Source: Synechococcus sp. RSCCF101 (GTDB lineage Bacteria > Cyanobacteriota > Cyanobacteriia > PCC-6307 > Cyanobiaceae). Taken from it: 64,000 nucleotides of DNA. The notes beneath the pieces were generated by a model that was not told the origin of the DNA, searched no databases, and saw only the letters and a program-made list of their open reading frames with translations. Positions within the stretch are counted from its first letter, which is position 1; the number at the start of each line of letters is the position of its first letter. The stretch is taken from contig NZ_CP035632.1 in assembly GCF_008807075.1 (NCBI RefSeq), positions 2,418,001 to 2,482,000 on the forward strand, given 5' to 3'. Below are positions 1-9,662 of the stretch, one piece after another. The position numbers were made by a program, and so were the translations under genes.

Positions 1-396
1 CGTCCCTATGGGGGCCCCGATGCGGTGAGCGAAGGCGCTCCGGGAAAGACCGTGACCCTCGATGCGGCGCCGGCGTCCCTGACCCTCATCCCAGCCCCAT
101 CCATCGAGACTCCCATGGTGTGGGAATCCACGTATCAATGCACAGACGATGATGCGGGAGGAGGCATGTTCGGTTTCGTGCAGGCCGTCTCTCCCCCGGC
201 GGAGACCCTTCTTCTGAACCGGCCCTCCATGGCCGACCAGGCCAACGCCGCGGATCTGGCCTGGGTCGCCAGCTCCTGCGGCGGCACCGTGGCTGCTGCC
301 GAGGTGGCCCGTCGCTTTGCCATCGAGGATCTGGTCACAGCGGACTGGCCCGATCAGCTTCCTGTGCGGTGCCTGGATCAGACCGCGGCCCTCTGA
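1..396 (+). CDS. DUF928-like secreted protein, C-terminal part (5' end outside window)
   Basis: The reading frame is open from the first base, so the start lies upstream of the window; the GTG at 25 is only the first possible internal start. The visible 131 residues match the C-terminal half of the next gene closely (shared APASL, GGG.FGFV.AV.P.AETLL and DWPDQLPV blocks, with conserved cysteines), so the two are tandem paralogues. Fourteen bases separate them, which suggests one transcript. Family assignment to DUF928, a cyanobacterial group of secreted proteins of unknown function, is inferred from the better-preserved neighbour. No function can be stated. Confidence 0.6.
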   Translation, partial: RPYGGPDAVSEGAPGKTVTLDAAPASLTLIPAPSIETPMVWESTYQCTDDDAGGGMFGFVQAVSPPAETLLLNRPSMADQANAADLAWVASSCGGTVAAAEVARRFAIEDLVTADWPDQLPVRCLDQTAAL

Positions 397-410
397 CGGC
401 GACCATCTCC

Positions 411-1115
411 ATGCCCCGATTGCTGCGATCCCGCGCCCACCATGGGTCGTCCGCTTCACGGGCTGCACGGTGGCCCTGCACCCTGCTCCTGGTGGTCTTG
501 CTTTTCTCAGCGACTGCCGAGGCGAGCGATCGGCGCCGTCAGTTTCCCGAGAAGAGGATCAAACCCGGGACCCGGGGCGACTGCTCTGCCCGTGTTCTGG
601 TCAATCTGGTGCCGCCGGACAGCACCTATGCCCCGCCCGTCGGGGGGCACCTGGCCGTGCTCCAGGGCCCTGCCCGGGAACCACGCCCCCTGCTCGTGAG
701 CTTCCGTCCCGATGACGCCGCTGGGACGCCTTCTCCAGATCCCGGCTCCGGCTTGACCAGCCTGAGCCGGGATCTGGGTCGAGCGCCGGCCTCCCTGCTG
801 CTGTTCCCGGCCCCGGCTGTGACCGCGCCGCTGCTCTGGCGCTCCAGCTATGTCTGTCAACCTGAGGAGGAACCCGGTGGTGGTTTGTTCGGGTTCGTCC
901 GGGCGGTGGCTCCGGCGGCGGAAACGCTTCTGGTGAAAGCGATTGAGCCGTCGGATCAGTCCACGGCGGCCCATCTCGACTGGTTGGGCTCCGCCTGCGG
1001 CGAGAGCGTCGCGGTCACGGAGGTGGCCAACCGCTTTGATCTTGAGGCTCTGATCAGTCCGGACTGGCCGGACCAGCTGCCAGTTCTGTGCCCGGAGCCG
1101 CTGCCGGCTCGCTGA
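411..1115 (+). CDS. DUF928-like secreted protein, tandem paralogue
   Basis: A 234-residue protein. The ATG is chosen because it puts a standard signal peptide at the N-terminus (basic MPRLLRSR stretch, hydrophobic LLLVVLLF core, cleavage near AEA-S); an in-frame GTG at 369 would overlap the preceding gene and spoil the signal. After the signal come a basic stretch and PGTRGDCSARVLVNLVPPD, which resembles the DUF928 core (PGTRG.C..L..LVP). DUF928 genes often lie near CHASE2 or CHAT genes in cyanobacteria, and here a CHASE2-cyclase follows tail-to-tail, overlapping this gene by 62 bp. The role is unknown; it probably acts in the periplasm or at the cell surface. Confidence 0.62.
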   Translation: MPRLLRSRAHHGSSASRAARWPCTLLLVVLLFSATAEASDRRRQFPEKRIKPGTRGDCSARVLVNLVPPDSTYAPPVGGHLAVLQGPAREPRPLLVSFRPDDAAGTPSPDPGSGLTSLSRDLGRAPASLLLFPAPAVTAPLLWRSSYVCQPEEEPGGGLFGFVRAVAPAAETLLVKAIEPSDQSTAAHLDWLGSACGESVAVTEVANRFDLEALISPDWPDQLPVLCPEPLPAR

Positions 1116-3021
1116 CGGCCAGTTCCCAAATATCGAGCGGTTCGCTGCGGCCCTTGACCTGCAGCTTGCCCCAGGCCTGCCAGTTCAGATGCTCCTGGTC
1201 ATTGAGCAGCCGGCAGGTGGTGGACGAGGCGAGCACTCGGCAGACCCCACCCTGGCGCGATTTCTCGATGCTCTCGAGGCGGGAGGCACAGTTCACCGTG
1301 TCACCGATCACGGCGTACTCCAACCGCTCCCGGCTGCCCATGGATCCGGCCAACACATCGCCGGTGTGGATGCCGATGCGCATGCGCATGGTGGGCAGGC
1401 CCTGTCGGCTCAGGTCCATGTTCAATTCCCTGAGGTGCTCGCGAATGGCCTGGGCCGCTTCCACGGCAGCCTGCGCGTCACGGGCGATACCCCCGCTGAG
1501 TGGGGCGCCGAACACCGCGAGCAGGCCATCGCCGGTGAACTTGTTCACCATGCCGCTGCGCTCTGTGATGGCCGGGACGAAGCGCTCCATGCCGCGATTC
1601 AGCCAGGCCAGCAGCTCAGGAGGCTTCATCCCTTCGGACACCGTGGTGAAACCGGCGATGTCGGTGAACAGAATCGTGACGGGAATCTGTCGCCCCTCGA
1701 ATCGCCCCCCGCTGAGGAGTTCGTCCCGCTGCGCCCACAACTGGGCGGCCACCTCAGGGGAGGTGGTCTGGCCGAGCAGCTTCTGAATCTGCTGACGCTG
1801 CTGCTGGCTCGCCGCTCCCCGTCTCACCCAGCCGGCGCCGGCCCAGATGAGCATGGTTCCGGTGGGCAACACCAGGCCCACCCAGACCCGCATCCAGACC
1901 AGAAGGGCCCCCCCTGCCAGAAGCAGAGGGATGACCACGCCTCCGAGCAGGGCTCCTCGCCGCAGCGAGGGCACCGATTCACCCAGCAGCAGGCCGCCAG
2001 CCACGGACAGTCCCAGCAAGAGGCGATCAAGCCAGTTGGCGGATGTCCAGACGTGCCGGTCACCATTGCCTGCCACCGTTGAGAGGATGCTGGCGAGCCG
2101 ATGGGAGTGCAGTTCCACCCCGGGCATCAGGAACTTGTTGTCACCCAGGAAGTTCTCGCTGCCGGTGCGAAAGCGGCTGTGTGGCACTTCAAAGCTGTCC
2201 CTGAGGGAGGGGGCGGTGCTGCCGATGAACACCACACGGCCGCGGATGTCCTCTTCGGGCACCTTCCCGTCCAGCAGATCGCTGATGTTGTGGTTGCGGA
2301 AGCTGCCGGGCTGGTGGTACGCCATCATCTTCTGATATCCCGCACCGGTCTCCTCTCGCTCCTGATAGCCGCCGGCGCCGATGTTCAACCATGGGATCGG
2401 CAGCGCGCCGGACTCCACCTGGATCGGCAGGTCCGGCATCCCCAGGTGAATGGAGGCCAGACGCAGTGGCAGCGCCACCGTCGCTTCGTCCTGACCGCCC
2501 ACATGCACCAGGTCCCGTCGGATCACCCCGTCGGCATCCACCACCATGTCGTTGTAGGCCTGGCGTTCGGGCGGGGTGCCCGGCACCGGATCCACTCCGC
2601 CGATGGCATTGAAGATGGTCACGAGCTGGGGGAGCTCACGGGCGCGTTGGCGCAAGCACTCCTGGTCCGGCCCCACACCCACATTCCTGTAGATGTCCAG
2701 TCCGATGGCGGTTGCGCCCATCGCCACGAGCCGATCCATGGCATCGCAGAAGAGCCGGTCATCAATCGGCCAGCCCTGACGGCTGATGTCAGACTCGCTG
2801 ATGTTGATGATTGTGATCGGCACGTCGTCGGCTGATCGGGCCGGCCGGGCTTCGGTGACCACGTCGTAGATGAGCAGGTCCAGCGATTCGGCCACCTGGC
2901 TCCTCCACAGACCCCCCGTGAGGAGCGCGGCAATGGCGTAGGGCGCAAGAAGGTTGAAACGGATGCTCCGCCGGAACAGGCGCTTTGCCCGATCCTTCGC
3001 CTTCAGCGGCTGCACCGTCAT
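1054..3021 (-). CDS. CHASE2-domain class III adenylate/guanylate cyclase (copy 1)
   Basis: Membrane receptor cyclase of 655 residues. Order: a transmembrane segment near residues 25-42, an extracytoplasmic CHASE2 sensor (about 45-310), three closely spaced transmembrane helices (about 325-395), and a cytoplasmic class III cyclase domain. Both metal-binding aspartates are present (FTDIAGFT and FTGDG), as are the transition-state Asn and Arg (VNCASRLE). The first adenine-contacting residue is Lys494; the partner position, Asp or Thr in characterised adenylyl cyclases, is Ala570 (EYAVIGD), so nucleotide preference is uncertain. Start taken at the ATG giving MTVQPLKAK, because the longer 15-residue extension is proline/cysteine-rich and adds nothing recognisable. 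Divergent from the HD-GYP gene. Confidence 0.88.
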   Translation of the reverse strand: MTVQPLKAKDRAKRLFRRSIRFNLLAPYAIAALLTGGLWRSQVAESLDLLIYDVVTEARPARSADDVPITIINISESDISRQGWPIDDRLFCDAMDRLVAMGATAIGLDIYRNVGVGPDQECLRQRARELPQLVTIFNAIGGVDPVPGTPPERQAYNDMVVDADGVIRRDLVHVGGQDEATVALPLRLASIHLGMPDLPIQVESGALPIPWLNIGAGGYQEREETGAGYQKMMAYHQPGSFRNHNISDLLDGKVPEEDIRGRVVFIGSTAPSLRDSFEVPHSRFRTGSENFLGDNKFLMPGVELHSHRLASILSTVAGNGDRHVWTSANWLDRLLLGLSVAGGLLLGESVPSLRRGALLGGVVIPLLLAGGALLVWMRVWVGLVLPTGTMLIWAGAGWVRRGAASQQQRQQIQKLLGQTTSPEVAAQLWAQRDELLSGGRFEGRQIPVTILFTDIAGFTTVSEGMKPPELLAWLNRGMERFVPAITERSGMVNKFTGDGLLAVFGAPLSGGIARDAQAAVEAAQAIREHLRELNMDLSRQGLPTMRMRIGIHTGDVLAGSMGSRERLEYAVIGDTVNCASRLESIEKSRQGGVCRVLASSTTCRLLNDQEHLNWQAWGKLQVKGRSEPLDIWELAVSEPAAAPGTELAAGPASPD

Positions 3022-3124
3022 GGGGGAAGTGTACGGACACTGTCGCCCGTGGGCCATGGCCGCCATCCCACTGGGCGCAGGCGGGGAGCCTGCCTAGGGT
3101 GGAGCGGCGCGTGCGAGTGAACTG

Positions 3125-4960
3125 ATGGCATCGCCACCCGCTGTCCTGCCGGGACCGCCGCAGCAGGCGCTGGTAGAAGTGCTGGGGATCGCCACGGCCC
3201 TCAGCGATGCCAAGGACCTCCGCACTCTTCTGCAGCTGATTCTGCGCACCTGTCGGCGGCTCACGTGCAGCGATGCCGGCAGCATCTTTCTTGTCGAGCG
3301 TCCGGATCTCCGCCGCGATCCCCACGCGGTCGAGACCCTGTGGTTCGCGGCCTCTCAGAACCACACGCTCGATCGCCGTGCGGAAGGCGATGGCCAGATC
3401 AGCGGGCTGGAGGGTGAGTTGATGGAGCTTCGCTTTCCCCTGACGCCCGACCGACTTGTGGGCTGGAGTGCTCTGGCTGGTGAGATCCTCAACATTGAGG
3501 ATGTCTACGCCCTGGATCCGGATCTCCCCTATCAATTCGATCCCACGATGGATCGCAACCTCAATTACAAGGCCCGCTCCATGCTGATGGTGCCGATGAA
3601 GTCCACCACGGGCAAGGTTGTTGGCGTGGTGCAGCTCATCAATCGCAAGCACGACGGTGACGCTGTCATCACGCCTGAGACGGTCACGACGAATACCCGT
3701 CCCTACGACGGTTTTGATCGTCAGTTGATCGAAGCCCTGGCTAGTCAGGCCGCGGTGTGCGTGGAGCGGACCCAGCTTCTGGATGCCCAGGAGAAGCTGA
3801 TCGATTCGATGGTGGCATTGCTGGCGGGTGCCATTGACGCCAAGAGCCCCTACACAGGTGGCCACTGCGAGAGAGTTCCCGAGCTGGCTGTGATGCTGGC
3901 CACAGAGGCCGACCGCGCAACTGAAGGTCCTCTGGCCGGCTTCAGCATGGGAGGTGAGGATGAATGGCGTGAATTCCGTATTGGTGCTTACCTGCACGAC
4001 TGCGGCAAGATCACAACGCCAGAATATGTGGTCGACAAGGCCACCAAGCTTGAAACGATCTACAACCGCATTCACGAAATACGCACTCGCTTCGAGGTGC
4101 TACTGAGAGATGCTGAGATTGATCGACTCAGGGGGCATCTTGAGGCTCGTGATCCAAAGATTCTGGATGAAGTCTATGCTGCCCGCAAGCGGCAGCTGGA
4201 AGAGGATTACATCTTTATCTGTGACGCTAACATTGGCGCCGAATCTTTCGGGCCTGACAAGATTGAGCGGCTGAAGGTCATTGGTCAGCAGACCTGGTTG
4301 CGTCATTTTGACGATGGCCTTGGTCTCTCCTGGGCAGAGCGGGAGCGACGGGTCGCTGGCTGTGGTGATCCGCTTTACGTGGAGCTTCCGGTCGAGGAGC
4401 GTTTGTTGTGCGATAAGTCCTGGCATCGCATCCCGCGCGACGCTCATTCCGTGCCGGATGAGCGCTATGGCTTTCGGATGGACATCCCTGAGTTGCTCTA
4501 CAACCAGGGGGAGATTCACAACCTTTCCATCTCCCGAGGCACCCTCACGCCAGAGGAGCGTTACAAGATCAATGAGCACATCGTGCAGACGATCATCATG
4601 CTCGAGAACATGCCCTTCCCCCCGGGGCTGTCCCGCGTGGTGGACATCGCCGGCACGCACCACGAGACGCTCGATGGACGCGGTTATCCGCGTCGGCTGA
4701 AAGGCGACCAGCTCTCTGTGCGGGCGCGCATCATGACCATTGCAGACATCTTCGAGGCGCTGACCGCAGGGGACCGCCCCTACAAGCCTGCGAAGACCCT
4801 CTCAGACTCGATTCGAATTCTCGCCGGCTTCCGAGACCGCAGCCATATTGATCCTGATCTGTTTGCCCTCTTTCTTCGTTCCGGTGTGTATCGCCTCTAC
4901 GCCAATCGCTTTCTCCACCCGGATCAGATCGACGAGGTCGATATCGACCAGTATCTCTGA
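3125..4960 (+). CDS. GAF domain-HD-GYP phosphodiesterase
   Basis: Soluble protein of 611 residues, predicted to hydrolyse a cyclic dinucleotide (c-di-GMP in most of the family). A GAF sensor domain spans about residues 25-215. The HD-GYP domain follows: TGGHCERV (244-251), HD pair His291-Asp292 in HDCGKITTP, His485, HH pair 512-513 in THHETLDG, and RGYP at 519-522. An insertion of roughly 165 residues, rich in charged residues, separates the HD motif from the GYP half; such inserts are known in a subset of HD-GYP proteins. It shares a 103-bp divergent intergenic region with cyclase copy 1, so the two could be co-regulated. Confidence 0.88.
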   Translation: MASPPAVLPGPPQQALVEVLGIATALSDAKDLRTLLQLILRTCRRLTCSDAGSIFLVERPDLRRDPHAVETLWFAASQNHTLDRRAEGDGQISGLEGELMELRFPLTPDRLVGWSALAGEILNIEDVYALDPDLPYQFDPTMDRNLNYKARSMLMVPMKSTTGKVVGVVQLINRKHDGDAVITPETVTTNTRPYDGFDRQLIEALASQAAVCVERTQLLDAQEKLIDSMVALLAGAIDAKSPYTGGHCERVPELAVMLATEADRATEGPLAGFSMGGEDEWREFRIGAYLHDCGKITTPEYVVDKATKLETIYNRIHEIRTRFEVLLRDAEIDRLRGHLEARDPKILDEVYAARKRQLEEDYIFICDANIGAESFGPDKIERLKVIGQQTWLRHFDDGLGLSWAERERRVAGCGDPLYVELPVEERLLCDKSWHRIPRDAHSVPDERYGFRMDIPELLYNQGEIHNLSISRGTLTPEERYKINEHIVQTIIMLENMPFPPGLSRVVDIAGTHHETLDGRGYPRRLKGDQLSVRARIMTIADIFEALTAGDRPYKPAKTLSDSIRILAGFRDRSHIDPDLFALFLRSGVYRLYANRFLHPDQIDEVDIDQYL

Positions 4961-5019
4961 CAGAGCCTGACGCACGGGTCGGGCTTGCCCATGCGCCGGC
5001 CTGCTCAGGTATGCGCCCC

Positions 5020-6981
5020 TCAGGATTGAAGGTAGGTGGTCTGACGCAGGCTGCTCTCCACATGATCGATGAGCCGTCTGGCTTCGCTGATCTGCAATTG
5101 GCCGGAGGCAATCGCGGTTTCTCCGGCCAGGCGCAGTCGCTCCAGCAGGGCCTCCGGATCGTGTTCCACCGCTTCGAGCACATCGCTGGTGCTGTCGCCC
5201 TTCACCACGTGATCCACCTGGTAGGCACCGCCTGTGGCCAGGCGGATGTGCACGCTGTTGGTGCACCCGAAGAGATTGTGCAGGTTGCCCATCACCTCCT
5301 GGTAGGCCCCTCCCAGAAACAGGCCGATCCAGTACGGCTCTCCCGGGCGCATGTCGTGGAGTTCCAGCAGGTCCTTGGCGCCCCCTTTGTTCACAAAGCG
5401 GGCCAGCTTCCCATCGGAATCGCAGGTCAGGTCGGCGAATTGGCCGAGGCGTGTGGGCCGCTCATCAAGCCGGTGGATCGGCATGACCGGGAACAGCTGG
5501 TCGATCGCCCAGGTGTCGGGTGCTGAACGAAAGATCGAGAGGTTGCCGTAGTACGTGCTGGCCAGCACCTGATCCAGCTGTCGTAGCTCCTCGGGTCGTG
5601 ATTCGTCGCCCAGGGACGCGGAGTGCTCCCGGATCCGCTGAGCGCAGGCCCAGGTCAGCTGTTCAGCGCAGGCGCGTTCAGTGAGGCTGAGATACCCGAG
5701 TCGGAAGGCCGAAAGGGCGTCATCCCGGAACTTGATGGCGTCGTTCCATGCCTCCTGGAGGTGGGCCGGGCTGGCTTCCGCCGGGTCGAGTTCCAGGCCG
5801 GCCAGGGTCTCGCGAAGATTGCGCAGGATCACGGCCTCCTGCGGCGCGACCTCTGGAACCGCGGCCGGCACCGACGTGCAGCCCAGCACATCGAACACCA
5901 GAAGAGAGCAGTGGCTGGCGATGGCCCGACCGCTTTCGCTGACCAGCGTGGGAACGGGCAAGCCATGTGGGGTGCAGCAGTCCCGCACGGTGGCCACCAC
6001 GTCGTTGGCGTAGTTCTGTAGTGAGTAATTGGTGGAGGCCGCGGTGGCGGTGCGGCTGCCGTCGTAGTCCACGCCCAGACCGCCACCCACATCGAGGTAG
6101 CCCATCGGGGCGCCCAACCGCATCAGCTCCACATAGATCTGGCCCGCCTCCTGCAGAGCGTCCTTGAGGACGGCAATGTCGGCGATCTGGCTACCGATGT
6201 GGAAATGGAGCAGTCGCAGCGCATCCAGCAATCCGGCCTCAGCCAGGCAGGTCACCGTTCGCACCAGGTCGGGCACCGACAGGCCGAACTTGGCCCGATC
6301 TCCCACCGAGCTGCCCCACCGGCCGCTGCCCCGGCTGGCCAGTTTGGCCCGGAGTCCGATCAGCGGCGCCTTTCCGAGATCCCGGCTGGCCTCGATGATT
6401 CGCTCCACCTCGTCGGCCTGCTCGATGACCACCACCGGCTGGCGCCCCAGCTGACGGGCCAGGATGGCGGTCTCCACATACCGTCGGTCCTTGTAGCCGT
6501 TGCAGATCAGGAGGGCCTCCGGGTCGTCGAGCAACGACAGGGCGATGAGCAGTTCCGCCTTGCTGCCAGCCTCAAGGCCGAAGTGCCATCGGCGGCCGCT
6601 CTCGATCAGCTGCTCCACCAGATGCCGCTGCTGATTGCATTTCACAGGGAACACGCCCTGGTACCGACCTGGGTAGTCGTATTGAGCGATCGCCCGCTCG
6701 AAGGCGGAGTGGAGCCGTTCGAGCCGATCCTCCAGGATGTCGTCGAAGCGGATCAGCATGGGCAGCGACAGGTTGCGGCCCTGCAGGCCTCTCACCAGCT
6801 CCACGAGATCGATCGATCCGCCACGGTCGCCGCGGGGTTGCACCAGCACGTGACCTCGAGCGTTGACGCCGAAGTAGGGCTCGCCCCAGCTCTCGAGGTC
6901 GTACAGCCGCACGCTGTCGGCAACGGTCCACGCCGACGTGGTGACGTCTGACTGCACGGGCTGTTGTGTGGAGCGGACCAT
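5020..6981 (-). CDS. speA: biosynthetic arginine decarboxylase
   Basis: PLP enzyme of 653 residues converting arginine to agmatine, the first step of putrescine/spermidine synthesis. It has the family's usual length (about 630-660). The PLP lysine is Lys114 in FPVKCNQQ; the cofactor phosphate-binding glycine region (YLDVGGGLGVDYDG) and the ESGRA block are all readable. Start at ATG giving MVRSTQQPVQ, with the conserved WTVADSVRLYDLESWG block about 18 residues later. Its stop faces that of the HD-GYP gene across 59 bases. First gene of a recognisable picocyanobacterial core order. Confidence 0.97.
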   Translation of the reverse strand: MVRSTQQPVQSDVTTSAWTVADSVRLYDLESWGEPYFGVNARGHVLVQPRGDRGGSIDLVELVRGLQGRNLSLPMLIRFDDILEDRLERLHSAFERAIAQYDYPGRYQGVFPVKCNQQRHLVEQLIESGRRWHFGLEAGSKAELLIALSLLDDPEALLICNGYKDRRYVETAILARQLGRQPVVVIEQADEVERIIEASRDLGKAPLIGLRAKLASRGSGRWGSSVGDRAKFGLSVPDLVRTVTCLAEAGLLDALRLLHFHIGSQIADIAVLKDALQEAGQIYVELMRLGAPMGYLDVGGGLGVDYDGSRTATAASTNYSLQNYANDVVATVRDCCTPHGLPVPTLVSESGRAIASHCSLLVFDVLGCTSVPAAVPEVAPQEAVILRNLRETLAGLELDPAEASPAHLQEAWNDAIKFRDDALSAFRLGYLSLTERACAEQLTWACAQRIREHSASLGDESRPEELRQLDQVLASTYYGNLSIFRSAPDTWAIDQLFPVMPIHRLDERPTRLGQFADLTCDSDGKLARFVNKGGAKDLLELHDMRPGEPYWIGLFLGGAYQEVMGNLHNLFGCTNSVHIRLATGGAYQVDHVVKGDSTSDVLEAVEHDPEALLERLRLAGETAIASGQLQISEARRLIDHVESSLRQTTYLQS

Positions 6982-7052
6982 GCCTGGGGATGCCCGGTCG
7001 AATTTAGAGAGTCACACTGAAGCGGGAGTTTCGGTTCACCGCGAGATCGTCC

Positions 7053-7772
7053 ATGTCCACAGTGTGCCCTTCAGGCCGATCCCGTCCCCGGGCGGCCCTT
7101 GCCGCGGCTCTCACTGCCGCTGTGCTTGGCGCTGCGGTCAGGGGAGTGCATCCCCTGCCGGCCTTCGCGGCTCCGAAGGGCAGCGTTGTTGAGGTGGCCA
7201 CGCGCCCGGCCTTCGTGCAGCCTCCGGGGGCCAGGGAGTCTGCGGCCCGCGCAGGAGCCGGCTTGTCCGACCGGACCCGTCTGCGCACATCCAAGCCAGG
7301 TCGCATGCAGGTGCGGCTTCAGGACGGCCGCAGTTTCCGCATGGGTGGCGATGCCGTGCTGCGCATCAGTGGCGACAGCCTCGATCTGCGCAAAGGGCAG
7401 CTGATCGCGTGGATCAACCCGGGGGCGACCCGGCGAGCACCTCTCAGGGTCAAGACCCGGGTGGGAACCGCGTCGATCCAGGGCACCACTCTGTTCATCG
7501 ATGACCGCGGTGATGAGGTCATCTTCCTGAGCTGGGAAGGGGAGGTGAGCCTCACCACCAATGCCGGGGAGGAGATTGAGCTGACCGGCGGACAGCTGAC
7601 CACCTTCAGAGCCGGCAACGACACCTGGTCCGCCCCCACCCTGCTCAACCGTGAGCAGGCTCGTCGCCGGCGCAGCAACAGCATTCTGCTCAACGGCTTC
7701 ACTGCTCCGATGGAGACCATGCCCGAGGTGGAGGCTGTGTTGCAGCGGGCGCCGGCTGCTGTGGCGCCGTGA
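7053..7772 (+). CDS. secreted FecR-domain protein (partner of CHASE2-cyclase copy 2)
   Basis: A 239-residue protein with an N-terminal signal (Arg-rich start, alanine-rich hydrophobic core, cleavage around AFA-A near residue 39) and then a FecR domain. Readable FecR features are LRTSKPGRMQVRLQDGRSFR, a core with a short strand LRKGQLIAWI, and VGTASIQGTTLFI followed by a VSLTTNAG.EIELTGGQ block. There is no second transmembrane helix, so it should be periplasmic. Classical FecR proteins transmit TonB-receptor signals to an ECF sigma factor, but neither partner is present here. The stop overlaps the start of the following cyclase by four bases (GTGA), implying translational coupling. Confidence 0.8.
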   Translation: MSTVCPSGRSRPRAALAAALTAAVLGAAVRGVHPLPAFAAPKGSVVEVATRPAFVQPPGARESAARAGAGLSDRTRLRTSKPGRMQVRLQDGRSFRMGGDAVLRISGDSLDLRKGQLIAWINPGATRRAPLRVKTRVGTASIQGTTLFIDDRGDEVIFLSWEGEVSLTTNAGEEIELTGGQLTTFRAGNDTWSAPTLLNREQARRRRSNSILLNGFTAPMETMPEVEAVLQRAPAAVAP

Positions 7773-9601
7773 CAGGCGCCGGCGGCTCCCGGACCGGTGC
7801 GCTCTGGGGGCTGCTGCTGGTGTTGCCTCTGCTGGCGGGACTGCCCCGTCTGGCTGGTCTGCCTCCCGGCCGGCTGCTGCGCAGCCTCGATCAGGACCTG
7901 CGCAGCCTCGCTTTTCGTCTGCGAGGGCCCCGGCCCATTCCCGACGATCTGCTGATTCTCGCGATCGACAGTGAATCACTGGCGCTCCCTGCTCTGATGG
8001 AGGAGGCCGATCGAGAGGCTTCTCCGCTCTGGAGCCGGATGGGACCCTGGCCCTGGCCGCGGGCTCTGCAGGCTGATCTGGCCGTTCACGCCCTTGAACG
8101 TGGCGCCGAACAGGTGGTCTTCAACATCGTTCTGGCCGTCCCCAGCAGCTTCGGCCCCGAGGATGATCTGGCCTTTCAGGCCCGCCTGGCTCCCTGGAGG
8201 GATCGGGTGGTGCTGGCTGCCTCCTATGACCGGATTGAGGAGGCTGGGGTCGAGCAGGGCCGACTGTTGCGCCCTTTCCTGGCCTGGCCGAGGGTCGGCC
8301 TGAGCACCCTGCTGCAGACCGCGCGCGGGCAGGCCGAGGCCATCCCCGGTGACCTCTGGCTGGAGGAGCAGCTCGGGTCGTTCTCCCCACCCAGGCCCGA
8401 GGCGCTGGCCTTCGTGGCGGCCCGGCGCGCGTCATCCCGGACTCCCCTCGGCATCAATTTCCCCGGCCCCGCCTGGGACTGGCCGCAGATTCCGGCCTGG
8501 CAGGTTCCCGAGCAGCCCGACGCGCTCTGGCAGGGACGCACCGTGGTCTTCGGCGCCACGGCGCCGGAGCTGGGCGATCAGCAGGAAACGCCCTTCGGCC
8601 CCATGAGCGGCACGCTGGTGCAGGCGGCGGCCCTGGCCACCGTGATGGCCGGCGATGGTTCCCGGCCCGCGCCGGAGCCGTTGGTCACCGTGCTGCTGCT
8701 GGGCTGGTTGCTGCTCTGCGGCACGGCGTTGCACCGGTCCCGCTCCACCGCCGCCGTGGTGCGAAGCACCGGCCTGCTGCTGGCTCTGGCCGTGCTGCTC
8801 GGCGTGGTGGCATGGAGCGGGTTCAGGCGCTGGACGCCGCTGGCTGCCGCTCTGGTCGCGCCCCTGGCCGGCGGAGGTTGCAAGGCGGCGCTGGCCTGGC
8901 GGCGGGAGAGCCGAGAACGGGCCTACCTGCATCAGGTGCTGGCGCGCCGCATCTCCCCCAACCTGCTGCGCACGATCCTGCGGGATCCCGGTCCACTGGG
9001 AACCCAGCTGGGAGGGCAGCGCACCCGCTGCGTCGTGCTGTTCACCGATCTGGTCGGCTTCACGCCCCTGAGCGCACGCCTGGCCGCTGATGAGCTCTTC
9101 GTCCTGCTCAATCGCTATTTCGAGGGACTGGCGGCGGCGGTGCTGGCCGAGGACGGTCTGCTCGACAAGTTCATCGGTGATGCCCTGATGGCCGAGTTCG
9201 GTGTGCCGCGCAGTCGCGGGGACCGTGAGGAGGCCCTGGCGGCCGTGCGGGCGGCCCTGGCCATGCAGCGCAGCCTCGAGGCGCTCAACCGGCAGCTTGA
9301 CGAGCAGGGGCAACCGACCCTCAGGCAGGGCATCGGGCTGCATGTGGGGGAGGTGATCGCCGGCAACCTGGGCTCATCCCAGCGCCTCGAATTCACGGTG
9401 ATCGGAGCTGCGGTGAACGTGGCCAGCCGTCTTGAGGGGCTGACCCGCCGCTTCCCCGAGCATCCGATCCTGATCAGCGGCGAGCTGCGGGAGCTGCTGG
9501 GCGCGGCGGTGCAGGTGACCCCGCTCGGTGCCCATCCGGTCAAGGGCTGGCCGGAGCCGGTGGCGGTGTTCGGCCTGGAGGGCCTCAACGAGCAGGGGTG
9601 A
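7769..9601 (+). CDS. CHASE2-domain adenylate cyclase (copy 2)
   Basis: A 610-residue receptor cyclase starting with GTG inside the stop of the FecR gene. Layout: N-terminal membrane segment (about 11-32), CHASE2 sensor (about 38-290), two to three membrane helices (about 300-370), cytoplasmic cyclase domain (about 405-590). Metal aspartates lie in FTDLVGFT and FIGDALM. Adenine-recognition residues are Lys467 and Thr543 (LEFTVIG), the Lys/Thr pair known from cyanobacterial CyaC-type enzymes, so cAMP is the likely product. The Asn and Arg of VNVASRLE are intact. In this copy the usual Gly-Asp before VN is Gly-Ala (GAAVN), which is not a catalytic position. Inserted between speA and ndk. Confidence 0.9.
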   Translation: MTGAGGSRTGALWGLLLVLPLLAGLPRLAGLPPGRLLRSLDQDLRSLAFRLRGPRPIPDDLLILAIDSESLALPALMEEADREASPLWSRMGPWPWPRALQADLAVHALERGAEQVVFNIVLAVPSSFGPEDDLAFQARLAPWRDRVVLAASYDRIEEAGVEQGRLLRPFLAWPRVGLSTLLQTARGQAEAIPGDLWLEEQLGSFSPPRPEALAFVAARRASSRTPLGINFPGPAWDWPQIPAWQVPEQPDALWQGRTVVFGATAPELGDQQETPFGPMSGTLVQAAALATVMAGDGSRPAPEPLVTVLLLGWLLLCGTALHRSRSTAAVVRSTGLLLALAVLLGVVAWSGFRRWTPLAAALVAPLAGGGCKAALAWRRESRERAYLHQVLARRISPNLLRTILRDPGPLGTQLGGQRTRCVVLFTDLVGFTPLSARLAADELFVLLNRYFEGLAAAVLAEDGLLDKFIGDALMAEFGVPRSRGDREEALAAVRAALAMQRSLEALNRQLDEQGQPTLRQGIGLHVGEVIAGNLGSSQRLEFTVIGAAVNVASRLEGLTRRFPEHPILISGELRELLGAAVQVTPLGAHPVKGWPEPVAVFGLEGLNEQG

Positions 9602-9662
9602 TCCCCGTTCTTGTCAGAGGGGCCGTTGAGAGCAAAGGATGGTGCTCACATCGCAACGATCC

